From: Ilumatobacteraceae bacterium
Lineage (GTDB): Bacteria > Actinomycetota > Acidimicrobiia > Acidimicrobiales > Ilumatobacteraceae
Direction: 5' to 3'
Length of the DNA stretch: 33,842 nt
Assembly (NCBI GenBank): GCA_023254135.1
Contig: JALQYL010000013.1
Coordinates: 1 to 33,842, forward strand
Position numbers and translations under genes: made by a program. Below, piece after piece: positions 1 to 8,613 of this stretch. The notes beneath the pieces were generated by a model. It had not been told where the DNA came from. It saw nothing but the letters and a program-made list of their open reading frames with translations, and did not search any database. Position 1 is the stretch's first letter. Every line of letters starts with the position of its first letter.

Positions 1-525
1 GTTGCGCTGAGCAAAGCCGATTTTGCGAAGTGGGTGGCAAACCAATTGAAGCCATACACACCTCCTGCAGAAAATACGCTTGCCAAAGAAGGCGAAACCG
101 TGTTCATGAACCAGTGTGTGCGATGCCATCAGGTGAACGGTATGAAGCGTGCCGATGGCACACCCGTAATCGCTGCTCCTGATGAAAACATTGTTTCGGG
201 CGCTGCACCAAACCTGTCGCACCTTATGAGTCGCAATACGTTTGCTGGTGCAACATTTGATTTGCTGAATAAGTCTTGCCGTGAAGATGTGTGGACTGCC
301 GACTCTGAGTCGTTTGGCGCCAAGTATTTAAGCGGAGTGAGCGAAGACTGTTTGAACCAAAAAGATTTGCGTGGCTGGTTGCGCAACGCTCCAGCAATGA
401 AGCCGATGTATGCGAACCCGGCATTGCTCACCAGCACAGGTGGCAAGTATCGCGGTATGCCAAATCTTGGACTCACAGAAGCAGACATTGAAAAACTTGT
501 TGCCTACCTGTTGACGCTGAAGTAA
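1..525 (+). CDS. ctaC: Cytochrome c oxidase subunit II, C-terminal part with fused cytochrome c domain (5' end outside window)
   Basis: The reading frame is open from base 1 and ends at TAA 523-525, so this is the last 174 codons of a longer gene. It carries a c-type heme site, CVRCH, near visible residue 39, followed by a Met-rich stretch (AMKPMY, GMPNLGL) that could supply the axial methionine. In caa3-type oxidases subunit II takes electrons from cytochrome c through CuA and a C-terminal heme c domain on the outer membrane face. The CuA domain would lie upstream and is not seen. The subunit I gene starts 12 bases downstream, which supports the assignment. A free monoheme cytochrome c is unlikely because the frame continues upstream of any start codon. 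Confidence 0.88.
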   Translation, partial: VALSKADFAKWVANQLKPYTPPAENTLAKEGETVFMNQCVRCHQVNGMKRADGTPVIAAPDENIVSGAAPNLSHLMSRNTFAGATFDLLNKSCREDVWTADSESFGAKYLSGVSEDCLNQKDLRGWLRNAPAMKPMYANPALLTSTGGKYRGMPNLGLTEADIEKLVAYLLTLK

Positions 526-537
526 TTAGGGAGAATC

Positions 538-2526
538 ATGGCCATTATTGAGCGTTCGATTACCACCACAGAAGCCTTTTCAGTAGCAACGCCCAGCACA
601 TCGCTTGGTGCGCTGAAGCGTCCAGTTTCCTCAACTGGCTGGAAGTCGTGGTTGTTCACGGTTGACCATAAAAAGCTTGGCATCATGTACTCGGCTGCAG
701 CACTGTTCTTTTTTATTGTCGGCGGACTTGAAGCTGTTCTTATTCGTCTGCAGCTTGCTGCTCCAAACGGAAAAGTTTTGAACGCAGACTTGTACAACCA
801 AATGTTCACCATGCACGCCACCACCATGGTGTTCTTGTTCGCCATGCCGATGGCCGGTGCGTTTGCCAACTACTTCTTGCCTCTGCAAATTGGCGCACGC
901 GACGTGGCCTTCCCACGTCTCAACGCACTGTCGTTGTGGTTGCTCGTTGTTGGTGGCCTCGTACTCAACGCTTCGTGGTTCCTTGGTGGCGCCGCAGACG
1001 GTGGTTGGTTCATGTACGCACCTAACTCTGGTCCTATTTTCTCGCCAAGCCATGGCGTTGACTTCTGGGTACTAGGTCTTCAGGTGGCGGGTATTGCATC
1101 ACTGATTGGTTCCATCAACCTCATCGTCACCGTGCTCAACATGCGCGCACCTGGCATGTCATTCATGAAGATGCCTGTGTTCACGTGGATGATTCTTGTG
1201 GTGCAGTTCCTCTTGGTGTTCTCACTTCCCGTTATCACCGTGGCACTCGTTCTTCTCATGTTCCAGCGCTCGTATGGTGCAACATTCTTCGATGTATCGC
1301 AGGGTGCTGACCCACTGCTGTGGCAGCACTTGTTCTGGATCTTCGGACACCCCGAGGTGTACGTGCTGATTCTGCCGGCGTTCGGCATTATCTCTGAAGT
1401 ACTCCCCACCTTCGCTCGTAAGCCACTCTTTGGTTATCCATTCGTGGTTTTCTCGGGTGCATCAATTGGTCTCGTTGGCTTCGGTGTGTGGGCTCACCAC
1501 ATGTTTGCTTCCGGTCTCGGACCCGTATCCGTGGCTGTGTTTTCCATCGCCACCATGGCAATCGCAATTCCTACAGGCGTGAAGATCTTCAACTGGTTGC
1601 TCACCATGTGGGGCGGCAAGATTTGGTACACCTCGGCAATGAAGTTCGCCATCGGACTCGTGGTGTTGTTCACCATCGGTGGACTCTCAGGTGTTACTCA
1701 CGCCGTTGCACCATCTGACACTCAGCAAACAGACACCTACTACATCGTTGCTCACTTCCACTACGTGTTGTTTGGTGGCATGGTGTTCGGTTTGTTCTCT
1801 GGTTTCTACTTCTGGTGGCCAAAGGTGTTCGGCAAGATGTTGAACGAGAAGCTTGGCTCTTGGAACTTCTGGCTCATGGTGATTGGTATGAACCTCACCT
1901 TCGGACCTATGCACATTCTCGGATTGCAGGGCCAGCCACGTCGTATGTACGTATGGACAGAGGCACGTGCCGGAGAAGGATTCTTCAACCTTGGCTTCTG
2001 GAACTTGGTGGCCTCAATTGGTTCTTTCATTCTCGCCTTCGGTGTTCTCATGTTCCTCATCAACGTGATTCACACGGCTCGCAAGGGCAAGCAGGCTCCT
2101 GCAGACCCATGGGATGCACGTACTCTCGAATGGCTCACCACGAACCCACCGAAGCCTCACAACTTCGATCGCATCCCTGTTGTGCATCACCTGGACGAGT
2201 TTTTCCATCGCAAGTATGAGTCGGACCCTGTAACGCACAACATGCGCCAAGTCGCCACAGGCGAAGAGCTGGTGCGTGCGGAAGAAGCTGCGGCTGACGC
2301 ACACATTCACTTGCCATCGCCTTCCTATTGGCCATTGGTGCTTGCAGTGGGCGTCGGAATTTTGGGAATGGGCATCATCTACGGAGCACCAATCATGGTT
2401 GTGGGCGGCGCGGTAGTGCTTCTCGCTTCGTATGGCTGGGCACTTGAACCTTCCACAGCAGAAGACATTGATTTTGCATCACCATCTGATGGTGGGCACA
2501 CGAAGGAGATTGCTACACATGGCTGA
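538..2526 (+). CDS. ctaD: Cytochrome c oxidase subunit I (heme-copper oxidase catalytic subunit)
   Basis: This is the catalytic subunit that reduces O2 to water at the heme a3-CuB centre while pumping protons. In 662 residues the diagnostic ligands are present: His93 (low-spin heme), the HPEVY motif at 271-275 with the cross-linking His/Tyr and the D-channel Glu273, His320-His321 (CuB), Lys349 (K channel), and His406/His408 in AHFHYV for the two hemes. It is longer than the core 12-helix family. Residues about 591-640 add two more hydrophobic segments after HLPSPSYWP, an extension also found in other caa3-type subunits I. An AGGGAG ribosome site sits at 527-532 ahead of ATG 538. The 3' end overlaps the subunit III gene by 8 bases, implying translational coupling. 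Confidence 0.97.
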   Translation: MAIIERSITTTEAFSVATPSTSLGALKRPVSSTGWKSWLFTVDHKKLGIMYSAAALFFFIVGGLEAVLIRLQLAAPNGKVLNADLYNQMFTMHATTMVFLFAMPMAGAFANYFLPLQIGARDVAFPRLNALSLWLLVVGGLVLNASWFLGGAADGGWFMYAPNSGPIFSPSHGVDFWVLGLQVAGIASLIGSINLIVTVLNMRAPGMSFMKMPVFTWMILVVQFLLVFSLPVITVALVLLMFQRSYGATFFDVSQGADPLLWQHLFWIFGHPEVYVLILPAFGIISEVLPTFARKPLFGYPFVVFSGASIGLVGFGVWAHHMFASGLGPVSVAVFSIATMAIAIPTGVKIFNWLLTMWGGKIWYTSAMKFAIGLVVLFTIGGLSGVTHAVAPSDTQQTDTYYIVAHFHYVLFGGMVFGLFSGFYFWWPKVFGKMLNEKLGSWNFWLMVIGMNLTFGPMHILGLQGQPRRMYVWTEARAGEGFFNLGFWNLVASIGSFILAFGVLMFLINVIHTARKGKQAPADPWDARTLEWLTTNPPKPHNFDRIPVVHHLDEFFHRKYESDPVTHNMRQVATGEELVRAEEAAADAHIHLPSPSYWPLVLAVGVGILGMGIIYGAPIMVVGGAVVLLASYGWALEPSTAEDIDFASPSDGGHTKEIATHG

Positions 2527-3118
2527 GACAGCAACCCACGCTGACCAGGCTCATCACAGCTCAACTGGTCTTTCCAACAACAAGTTGGCCATGTGGCTCT
2601 TCTTGGGTTCGGAATGCTTGTTGTTTGGCGGACTCATCTCCACCTACATGCTGTACCGCGGTCGTGTTATCACCGGACCTCGTCCAAACGCAATCTTCGA
2701 TATTCCGTTCACCTCGGTGAGCAGTTTCGTGCTTCTTATGTCGTCACTCACCATGGTGTTGGCAGTTACTTCTGCACAACGCAAGGATGACTCCCGCACA
2801 AACTTGTGGCTTACGGTGACCGCTTTGTTGGGAGCGACATTCATCGGCGGTCAGGTCTATGAATTCACCACCTTCTATCGCGAAGGTCTCGGCTTCACCA
2901 CAAGCCTCTTCGGTTCCAGCTTCTACTCACTCACCGGTTTCCACGGCGTGCACGTGTCATTGGGCATCATTCTTCTCTTGTCACTTGTGGGCATGATCAA
3001 GAAGAACAAGATCACCGGCAACAAGGCAGAAGTGGTTGAACTCATCGGTCTTTACTGGCACTTCGTGGACATCGTGTGGATTGTCATCTTCACGCTCGTC
3101 TACCTGATCCCATCCTGA
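2519..3118 (+). CDS. ctaE: Cytochrome c oxidase subunit III
   Basis: A 199-residue polytopic membrane protein of the COX3 family, which stabilises the catalytic core. Hallmarks are GSECLLFGGL in an early helix, GFHGVHVSLG in the conserved later region, and the ending FTLVYLIPS. The ATG at 2519 lies inside the end of ctaD, with GGAG at 2505-2508 about ten bases upstream. A longer in-frame start at 2432 exists, but the added 29 residues are the ctaD region read in another frame and look nothing like subunit III, so I rejected it. It sits between subunits I and IV in one oxidase operon. Confidence 0.95.
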   Translation: MAETATHADQAHHSSTGLSNNKLAMWLFLGSECLLFGGLISTYMLYRGRVITGPRPNAIFDIPFTSVSSFVLLMSSLTMVLAVTSAQRKDDSRTNLWLTVTALLGATFIGGQVYEFTTFYREGLGFTTSLFGSSFYSLTGFHGVHVSLGIILLLSLVGMIKKNKITGNKAEVVELIGLYWHFVDIVWIVIFTLVYLIPS

Positions 3119-3131
3119 TCAAGGGGAAACA

Positions 3132-3431
3132 ATGAGCACTACAGCTGAGCATCACGAACACGGATTGTCCGATTCGGGTTACGTAAAGATCGCACTCATT
3201 CTTGCTGCCATTACGGCGCTCGAAGTTTCCACGTACTACGTGGACTTCGGACCGCTCTTCATGCCAGCCCTCATCGTGATGATGATCGTGAAGTTCGTCA
3301 TGGTTGTTTCGTACTTCATGCACTTGAAGTTCGACAACAAGCTTTTCAGCTTCCTGTTCTATGTTGGCCTTGGCCTGGCGTTGTTTGTGTACTTCGCCGC
3401 ATTGGCAACCTTCAAGTTCTTCATCGCCTAG
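3132..3431 (+). CDS. Cytochrome c oxidase subunit IV (small prokaryotic COX4/CyoD-like type)
   Basis: A 99-residue protein with three hydrophobic helices (about residues 17-36, 41-61 and 72-97). It carries the YFMHLKFD segment typical of prokaryotic cytochrome oxidase subunit IV. Members of this family help assemble or stabilise the oxidase core and have no redox ligands, which fits here. AGGGGA at 3122-3127 is a good ribosome site for ATG 3132. It lies 13 bases after subunit III and 20 bases before ctaG. The family is assigned from size, position and the helix-flanking motif. Confidence 0.88.
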   Translation: MSTTAEHHEHGLSDSGYVKIALILAAITALEVSTYYVDFGPLFMPALIVMMIVKFVMVVSYFMHLKFDNKLFSFLFYVGLGLALFVYFAALATFKFFIA

Positions 3432-3451
3432 TCGAGTGAGATAGGTCAGCC

Positions 3452-4381
3452 GTGCTGATCGCCGCAATTACCCCCACAGCCAACCCCAATCCCTGGCGTT
3501 GGCAGCCGCACCCAGAAGTGTGGTTGCTGGTCATCGGATTGGTTGTTGCGTTTGTGTACGCCGTTCGCGTGCTCGGTCCCCAGGTGGCACCCAAAGGTCA
3601 AGTGATCTCCAAGAAGCAAACGTGGACGTTCGTGCTCATGATCACGCTGTTGTGGCTGGGTAGCGACTGGCCCATGCACGACATTGCCGAGGAATATTTG
3701 TATTCCGTGCACATGGTGCAGCACCTCATCATGTCCTACTTCATCCCACCACTGGCTCTGTTGGCAACACCCGAATGGCTGTTCCGTTTGCTGATAGGAG
3801 AGGGTCGCACCCAAAAGGTGGTCAAATTCCTCACGAAGCCCGTTGTGGCTGCCGTGGCCTTCAACGGCGTAGTGATGATTACCCACATTCCGCAGGTGGT
3901 GAATAGAAGCGCTGCGGGCGGACCATTGCACTACTCCATCCACGTGCTCATCGTGGTGGTGGGTCTCATGTTCTGGATGGGTATTTGCAGTCCTGCCCGT
4001 GAATATCAGCTCAGCAACGGCGGAAAGATGATCTATCTCTTCTCCACCTCGCTCATCCCCACTATTCCGGCTGGCTGGCTCACCTTTGCAGAGGGCGCGG
4101 TGTACAAGCACTACGACACCAATGTGCGCGTATGGGGAATGTCCGTACTCAGTGACCAACAGGCCGCGGGCGGAATCATGAAATTGGCCGGATCCCAGTT
4201 CATGTGGATTCTCATCATCTTCATCTTCTCTCGTCGCTTCATGCGCGGCTTCTATGCACAGCAGTCGTACGTGCACGACAGCCAGATGCCCGACACAGAG
4301 ATTGTCGGAACAGAACCGCCACTCATGTACTCAGATGTTGAGAAGGCATTCGAACGGGTGAAGCCACCCTCTGAGGATTAG
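3452..4381 (+). CDS. ctaG: Cytochrome c oxidase assembly protein, CtaG (caa3 type) family
   Basis: This 309-residue multi-span membrane protein matches the CtaG_caa3 family, which is required to build a functional caa3 oxidase and is thought to act in CuB insertion or assembly. The recognisable core is MHDIAEEYLYSVHMVQHLI followed by a PPLALLATP stretch, with further conserved His and hydrophobic segments to about residue 265. The start is GTG 3452 with no strong ribosome site, and the position after subunit IV suggests read-through translation within the operon. Its stop overlaps the convergent ABC permease gene by four bases (4378-4381). It is not the unrelated copper chaperone also called CtaG/Cox11. 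Confidence 0.9.
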   Translation: MLIAAITPTANPNPWRWQPHPEVWLLVIGLVVAFVYAVRVLGPQVAPKGQVISKKQTWTFVLMITLLWLGSDWPMHDIAEEYLYSVHMVQHLIMSYFIPPLALLATPEWLFRLLIGEGRTQKVVKFLTKPVVAAVAFNGVVMITHIPQVVNRSAAGGPLHYSIHVLIVVVGLMFWMGICSPAREYQLSNGGKMIYLFSTSLIPTIPAGWLTFAEGAVYKHYDTNVRVWGMSVLSDQQAAGGIMKLAGSQFMWILIIFIFSRRFMRGFYAQQSYVHDSQMPDTEIVGTEPPLMYSDVEKAFERVKPPSED

Positions 4382-5103
4382 CTCCAGCGAAAGCGCTTCG
4401 CGGCGATAGCGGGAGCCAACACACCCCACGCTGTCAACACACCACATGGCATGAGCAACGCTCCACCATCATTGTTGAGAGTGGTGCGCAATAGATCTGC
4501 GAGTGCAGTGGAGGGCAATGCTTGTGCTGCATTGCCCAAGAACCCTGGCAGTGAGTCACGCGGAATAATCATTCCGCCCAGCAACAACAAGATGAGGTAC
4601 AAACCATTTTGTGCTGCGAGATTGATCTCTGCACGCAGTCGTCCGGACAACAACAATCCAATCCCTGCAAAAGATGCAGTGCCCAAGAGTATGACACCGA
4701 GCGCCAATGGCCATTGAGAGCCCACCACGCGCCAGTCAAGTAGATACGCAAGTGGCAGCAACACAAGAACTTGAATTACTTCCACAACGAACACACTCAG
4801 CACTTTGGCAATGACCAATTCGCCGCGTGTGAGCGGAGTGGCACCGAGTCGTTTGAGTACAAGGTATGAACGCTCAAAACCGGTGGCAATACCAAGACTC
4901 ACCATTGAGGTGGACATGATGGCAACCGCCAGTACACCGGGCACCAGGAATCGAATCGGGTCTGTGTCACCCGATGGCAGTACGTCAACCGAGCCAAAAA
5001 AACCCAATAAAATCAGGGGTATTACGAGGGTCAGCAGAAGTTGCTCACCATTACGAGCAATCAGCATGAGCTCTGCTCGAAGTTGTGTGCGTACACGCTT
5101 CAT
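4378..5103 (-). CDS. ABC-2 type transporter permease
   Basis: A 241-residue membrane protein with about six hydrophobic helices, in the layout of ABC-2 exporter permeases. The N-terminal cytosolic helix (MKRVRTQLRAELMLIARNGE) leads into the first span, and a late LLLLGGMIIPRDSLPG segment matches the conserved loop near the fifth span. The ATG at 5103 overlaps the ATPase stop as ATGA, so the pair is translationally coupled. A longer frame reaching 5196 would only add ATPase sequence read in another frame. The substrate cannot be read from sequence. In other actinobacteria small exporters of this type sit near heme and oxidase biogenesis genes, so a role there is possible but unproven. Confidence 0.88.
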   Translation of the reverse strand: MKRVRTQLRAELMLIARNGEQLLLTLVIPLILLGFFGSVDVLPSGDTDPIRFLVPGVLAVAIMSTSMVSLGIATGFERSYLVLKRLGATPLTRGELVIAKVLSVFVVEVIQVLVLLPLAYLLDWRVVGSQWPLALGVILLGTASFAGIGLLLSGRLRAEINLAAQNGLYLILLLLGGMIIPRDSLPGFLGNAAQALPSTALADLLRTTLNNDGGALLMPCGVLTAWGVLAPAIAAKRFRWS

Positions 5104-5996
5104 CGGGCACCTCCTGCTATGCGACGGTAGGCGTCTTCCAAGGATTCCATTCCCAGGTCGATTCCTGACAACGGATACCCCTGGGCACTGAGCCATGACG
5201 TAATTCGAGCCACCATTTGCGGCGTGGATTCAGAGGCCACTTCATAGCGGCCTTCACCCAATGCCTTCACTGGACTTCCGGCAGCAATCGCGATATCTGC
5301 AGTGGCGATTCCGTCTATTGACGTGAAGCGCAGGTGTTTGCGCACGTTCAGCAGGGTGGAAATTTCGCCTGATGCGACCACTTGTCCATCCTTGAAGAAC
5401 ACAGCATGAGCGGCGACCCTTTCGGCCTCGGACATTTCGTGCGAGGCCAACACAACGGTGGTTCCACGTTGCGCAAGGTCATTGATGATGCCGCGAATCA
5501 CATCGCGACCTTCAATATCAACACCTGAACTGGGCTCATCAAGAAAAACCACTTCAGGATCCGCAGCAAGCGCTAACGCCAACGAAACGCGTTGTTGTTC
5601 TCCGCCCGACAAACGCCGCCATGTGCCTTTGGCGCGTGAGGTGAGACCCACACGCTCCATCAACTCTGCGCCATTCACGCCCTTGCCATGCAATGCACAG
5701 AAGTGTGCAATCACGTCGCGCACGCGGGCACTGGGGTACACGCCTCCACCTTGCAGCATGACGCCCATGCGCTGGGTGAGTTCACGATGTTGCGATGCGG
5801 GGTTCAGACCCAACACGCGAACGGAGCCAGAACTTGCGCTCCGAAAGCCCTCGCACACCTCAATGGTGCTGGTCTTCCCTGCGCCATTGGGCCCCAGAAT
5901 CACGGTGACCGCACCAGTGGGGGCGGTGAACGACACGTCGTTCACCGCGGTGAGGTCGCCGTATCGAACAGTGAGATTTTCCACCACAACGGACAT
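5100..5996 (-). CDS. ABC transporter ATP-binding protein
   Basis: This 298-residue ATPase powers the exporter with the permease encoded just downstream. It has Walker A GPNGAGKT at 35-42, Q-loop Gln82, signature LSGGEQQR at 129-136, Walker B VVFLDEP at 149-155 with catalytic Glu154, and switch His186. About 90 residues follow the nucleotide-binding domain, as in the CcmA/DrrA-like branch of ABC-2 exporters. The ATG at 5996 is six bases downstream of a TANNNT box on the minus strand, consistent with a leaderless message. It is divergent from serS, with a 66-base shared promoter region. Confidence 0.93.
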   Translation of the reverse strand: MSVVVENLTVRYGDLTAVNDVSFTAPTGAVTVILGPNGAGKTSTIEVCEGFRSASSGSVRVLGLNPASQHRELTQRMGVMLQGGGVYPSARVRDVIAHFCALHGKGVNGAELMERVGLTSRAKGTWRRLSGGEQQRVSLALALAADPEVVFLDEPSSGVDIEGRDVIRGIINDLAQRGTTVVLASHEMSEAERVAAHAVFFKDGQVVASGEISTLLNVRKHLRFTSIDGIATADIAIAAGSPVKALGEGRYEVASESTPQMVARITSWLSAQGYPLSGIDLGMESLEDAYRRIAGGAR

Positions 5997-6002
5997 GTCT
6001 CA

Positions 6003-6008
6003 ACACTA
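6003..6008 (-). promoter_or_regulatory. Putative -10 box of the ABC transporter operon
   Basis: TAGTGT on the minus strand lies six bases before the ATG at 5996. That spacing would put the transcript start at or next to the start codon. No clear -35 is visible. Confidence 0.5.
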
Positions 6009-6048
6009 CGAAACGAAATACCACTCAGGGCGGGAAAGGGCAGACAGG

Positions 6049-6054
6049 TAGCCT
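6049..6054 (+). promoter_or_regulatory. Putative -10 box of serS
   Basis: TAGCCT lies eight bases before the GTG start of serS. No ribosome site is seen in between, which fits a leaderless or near-leaderless transcript. Confidence 0.5.
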
Positions 6055-6062
6055 GAAATCCT

Positions 6063-7358
6063 GTGATTGATGTCCGCCTTCTCCGTACCAACCTCGATGG
6101 TGTCAGGGCTGCCCTGGCACGTCGTGGGAAGCCAGATTTGCTCACCCAGGTCGATGAGGCTGTTGCTCTCGACTTACGTCTTCGCGAGATCGCTAATGAG
6201 CGCGACGCCATTAGAGCTGCCGTCAACGACCTGTCCAAGCAAGTGGGTCAGTTGCGCAAGGACAAGAAAGTGGAAGAGGCCGAGGCTCTGCAAGAGCAAA
6301 GCCGTACCCACGGAGAGCGCGAAAAGGTGCTGCAGGGCGAAGTGGAAACCATCGAGGCGTCACTGCGTCAGATCATGCTTCGCATTCCCAACTTGCCGCA
6401 CCCCGATGCTCCAGATGGAGCAGGCGACCACGAGAACCCCATCGTCAAGGGTCCCATCAATATGCCGGCATCGTTCGGTGAGCACCAGCGAGTTGCGCAC
6501 TGGGATACCGCCAAAGATTTGGGAATTCTCGACAATGAGCGAGCCACCAAGATTGCCGGAGCCATGTTCACTATGCAACGCGGGTTGGGAGCCACGCTCG
6601 CGCGTGCACTGTGCCAGTTCGCATTGGACCGTAATGCCGACGCCTTTGAAGAAATTCGTCCGCCCAGCTTTGTCACCACCGCAACGCTCACAGCCACTGG
6701 GCACTTGCCAAAGTTCGCTGACGATGCATACGCGATTGAGCGCGATGACTTGTGGGCCATTCCCACCGCCGAAGTTCCACTCACCTCGTTGCATGCCGGT
6801 GAGGTTCTTGATGAGGCCGAATTGCCCGTACGCCTCATGGCATACACACCGTGTTATCGCCGCGAAGCTGGTTCTGCCGGTCGCGACACACGCGGCATGT
6901 TGCGTGCCCATGAATTCGACAAGGTGGAAATTCTGGCTATTGCACGCCCGGAAGATGCACCCGAGTTGTTGAACGAGTTGGTGTCGCGCGCTGAAGCTCT
7001 TATTTCTGCGTTGGAACTGCCGTATCGAATCATTGAAATTTGCACCGGAGACATGGGCGGAAGTCATCACCGCAGTTTCGACATTGAGGTGTACGCACCC
7101 GGTTGTGATGCATGGCTTGAGGTGAGTTCGGTGTCGTGGTTCTCGGATTATCAAGCGCGCCGCGCCGATATTCGTTTCAAGCGCACGGGTCAAAAGGGAA
7201 CAGAAATCGCCAACACACTGAATGGTTCTGCACTCGCTGTACCGCGCGTGTGGGCGGCCATTTGTGAGAATCATCGTCAGCCAGACGGCAGTGTACGAAT
7301 TCCCGATGTGCTGTTGCCGTACATGCGCGGCGTCACTCACATCACACCCAAGGCGTAG
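6063..7358 (+). CDS. serS: Seryl-tRNA synthetase
   Basis: A class II aminoacyl-tRNA synthetase that charges tRNA-Ser with serine (and tRNA-Sec where present). The 431 residues comprise the N-terminal long coiled-coil arm that grips the tRNA (about 25-110, rich in Lys/Glu heptads) and the catalytic domain. The latter has motif 2, CYRREAGSAGRDTRGMLRAH, around residues 264-283 and motif 3, NGSALAVPRVWAAICENH, near residues 390-410. TAEVPLTSLH in the serine-binding region is also conserved. Length is normal. The start is GTG 6063 with an upstream TAGCCT box and no ribosome site. pdxH follows after five bases, suggesting cotranscription. Confidence 0.97.
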   Translation: MIDVRLLRTNLDGVRAALARRGKPDLLTQVDEAVALDLRLREIANERDAIRAAVNDLSKQVGQLRKDKKVEEAEALQEQSRTHGEREKVLQGEVETIEASLRQIMLRIPNLPHPDAPDGAGDHENPIVKGPINMPASFGEHQRVAHWDTAKDLGILDNERATKIAGAMFTMQRGLGATLARALCQFALDRNADAFEEIRPPSFVTTATLTATGHLPKFADDAYAIERDDLWAIPTAEVPLTSLHAGEVLDEAELPVRLMAYTPCYRREAGSAGRDTRGMLRAHEFDKVEILAIARPEDAPELLNELVSRAEALISALELPYRIIEICTGDMGGSHHRSFDIEVYAPGCDAWLEVSSVSWFSDYQARRADIRFKRTGQKGTEIANTLNGSALAVPRVWAAICENHRQPDGSVRIPDVLLPYMRGVTHITPKA

Positions 7359-7363
7359 CGCAC

Positions 7364-7999
7364 ATGGGCATTGCTGATCGCAGACTTCAGTATGAAACTG
7401 CAGGTCTCGATATTGACGACCTTGACCCCAATCCCGTTACTCAATTGAATCTTTGGTACCACCAAGCAGAGGAAGCAGGAGCAGCTGAGCCCAACGCAAT
7501 GGTGGTGTCCACCATTGGTGAAAATGGTTTTCCTGATGCTCGCGTGGTTCTCGCTCGTGATATTTCGGAGAATGGCATCACCTTTTTCACCAATCGCGAA
7601 AGTGCGAAAGGTGCGCAGATTGCAGCTAATCCCAAGGCATCAGCAACATTCGCCTGGCTGCAACTACATCGGTCAGTTCGAGTTCGTGGATCCATTTCGT
7701 TGGCTACGGATGCTGTGAGCGATGCATATTTTGCTTCACGGCCTCGCGCATCTCAGATTGGTGCTTGGGCATCGCCACAATCGGAGGCAATCGGCAATCG
7801 TGAACAACTCAATGACTTGGTGGAGGAGTACTCCGAAAAGTTTGACGGAATCGATGTGCCGCGTCCACCACATTGGGGTGGTTACGTATTGTCCATTGAC
7901 TCCATTGAGTTTTGGCAGGGTCGCCCCAGTCGTTTGCACGACCGATTCTTGTACACACGACACAACAACGTGTGGCGCGCAGTTCGTCTCGCTCCGTAA
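7364..7999 (+). CDS. pdxH: Pyridoxamine/pyridoxine 5'-phosphate oxidase
   Basis: This FMN-dependent enzyme oxidises pyridoxamine or pyridoxine 5'-phosphate to pyridoxal 5'-phosphate, the final step of vitamin B6 synthesis and salvage. In 211 residues it shows the family order: the FMN-binding barrel with ARVVLARDI, then FFTNRESAKG, the SRPRASQIGAWASPQS segment, and the C-terminal signature RPPHWGGY followed by EFWQGRPSRLHDR. The last residues, WRAVRLAP, match the usual terminus. Length is typical and no key motif is missing. It begins five bases after serS and meets a convergent gene nine bases after its stop. Confidence 0.96.
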   Translation: MGIADRRLQYETAGLDIDDLDPNPVTQLNLWYHQAEEAGAAEPNAMVVSTIGENGFPDARVVLARDISENGITFFTNRESAKGAQIAANPKASATFAWLQLHRSVRVRGSISLATDAVSDAYFASRPRASQIGAWASPQSEAIGNREQLNDLVEEYSEKFDGIDVPRPPHWGGYVLSIDSIEFWQGRPSRLHDRFLYTRHNNVWRAVRLAP

Positions 8000-8008
8000 G
8001 TGATGCCA

Positions 8009-8608
8009 TTAGTGCTGCCAGGTGGTGGCACTGTCTACCAACGCATCAATCAGTGATTCTGTATGAGGTGTGAGCCCCGGGCCTTCCCAGTCCCACCACA
8101 GAGGACTCGAACCACGTACACGAGGTGGAAGTTCCAACTGAACTCCAGCATGTTCCACCACATTCACCGGATTGTCCTGGTGCATGCCACGCAAGTTGTT
8201 CGGGATTGCGTCAATGTCATCAAGAATGTCGTACGCAGGCAAATGACGTCGTAAGTGATCGCCTACGTGCGTTGCCAAACGACGATTGCGACCACCCAAT
8301 AGCAACGAGGTGAAGAAACCAGCTCTGCCGAAACCATGCACCGTGACCACGATGTTCACGTGTGAGAGAAACTGGGCAAGTAACGGTGATTGATCTGCTG
8401 TCACGCGATGCGAAGGAATATGCCACTCAAGGTTGTCGGGCAATTGAATGCCGTAATACGAAGCACCAGCGCGCTCGGCAGCACGACTGGCAATCACATC
8501 GGTGACTTCCTCTAATGCTCCGCCGTGGAAGGCCATGAATCCGAATTGCGAACGAAGTGTGCAGTGCTCGTGCACGTCCTCAAATGCGAGAAGCTCTGAT
8601 AGTTCCAT
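8009..8608 (-). CDS. Poly-gamma-glutamate hydrolase family protein (zinc-peptidase-like)
   Basis: A 199-residue protein resembling the poly-gamma-glutamate hydrolase family, first known from Bacillus phages and now seen widely in actinobacteria. Supporting elements are FGFMAFHGGALEEVTDVIAS (about 22-41), WHIPSH at 62-67, VTVHGFGR near 89-95 and a VQLELPPRVRG stretch near 156-166. These give the His/Glu pattern expected for zinc (candidates His28, Glu33/34, His91, Glu159). There is no signal peptide, so an intracellular substrate is likely; gamma-linked glutamyl peptides are one possibility. It is the last gene of the whiB-tlpA-ccdA run, five bases after ccdA. The physiological role in actinobacteria is unknown to me. 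Confidence 0.72.
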   Translation of the reverse strand: MELSELLAFEDVHEHCTLRSQFGFMAFHGGALEEVTDVIASRAAERAGASYYGIQLPDNLEWHIPSHRVTADQSPLLAQFLSHVNIVVTVHGFGRAGFFTSLLLGGRNRRLATHVGDHLRRHLPAYDILDDIDAIPNNLRGMHQDNPVNVVEHAGVQLELPPRVRGSSPLWWDWEGPGLTPHTESLIDALVDSATTWQH

Positions 8609-8613
8609 CGCAG

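Noticed and set aside
3446-4276. 276-codon open frame on the minus strand opposite ctaG
   Set aside because: Its translation is low-complexity and His/Glu rich, with no domain, and it lies wholly opposite a well-supported membrane protein gene.
6360-7340. 326-codon open frame on the minus strand opposite serS
   Set aside because: serS is certain from its motifs; the antisense translation shows no recognisable family or ribosome site.
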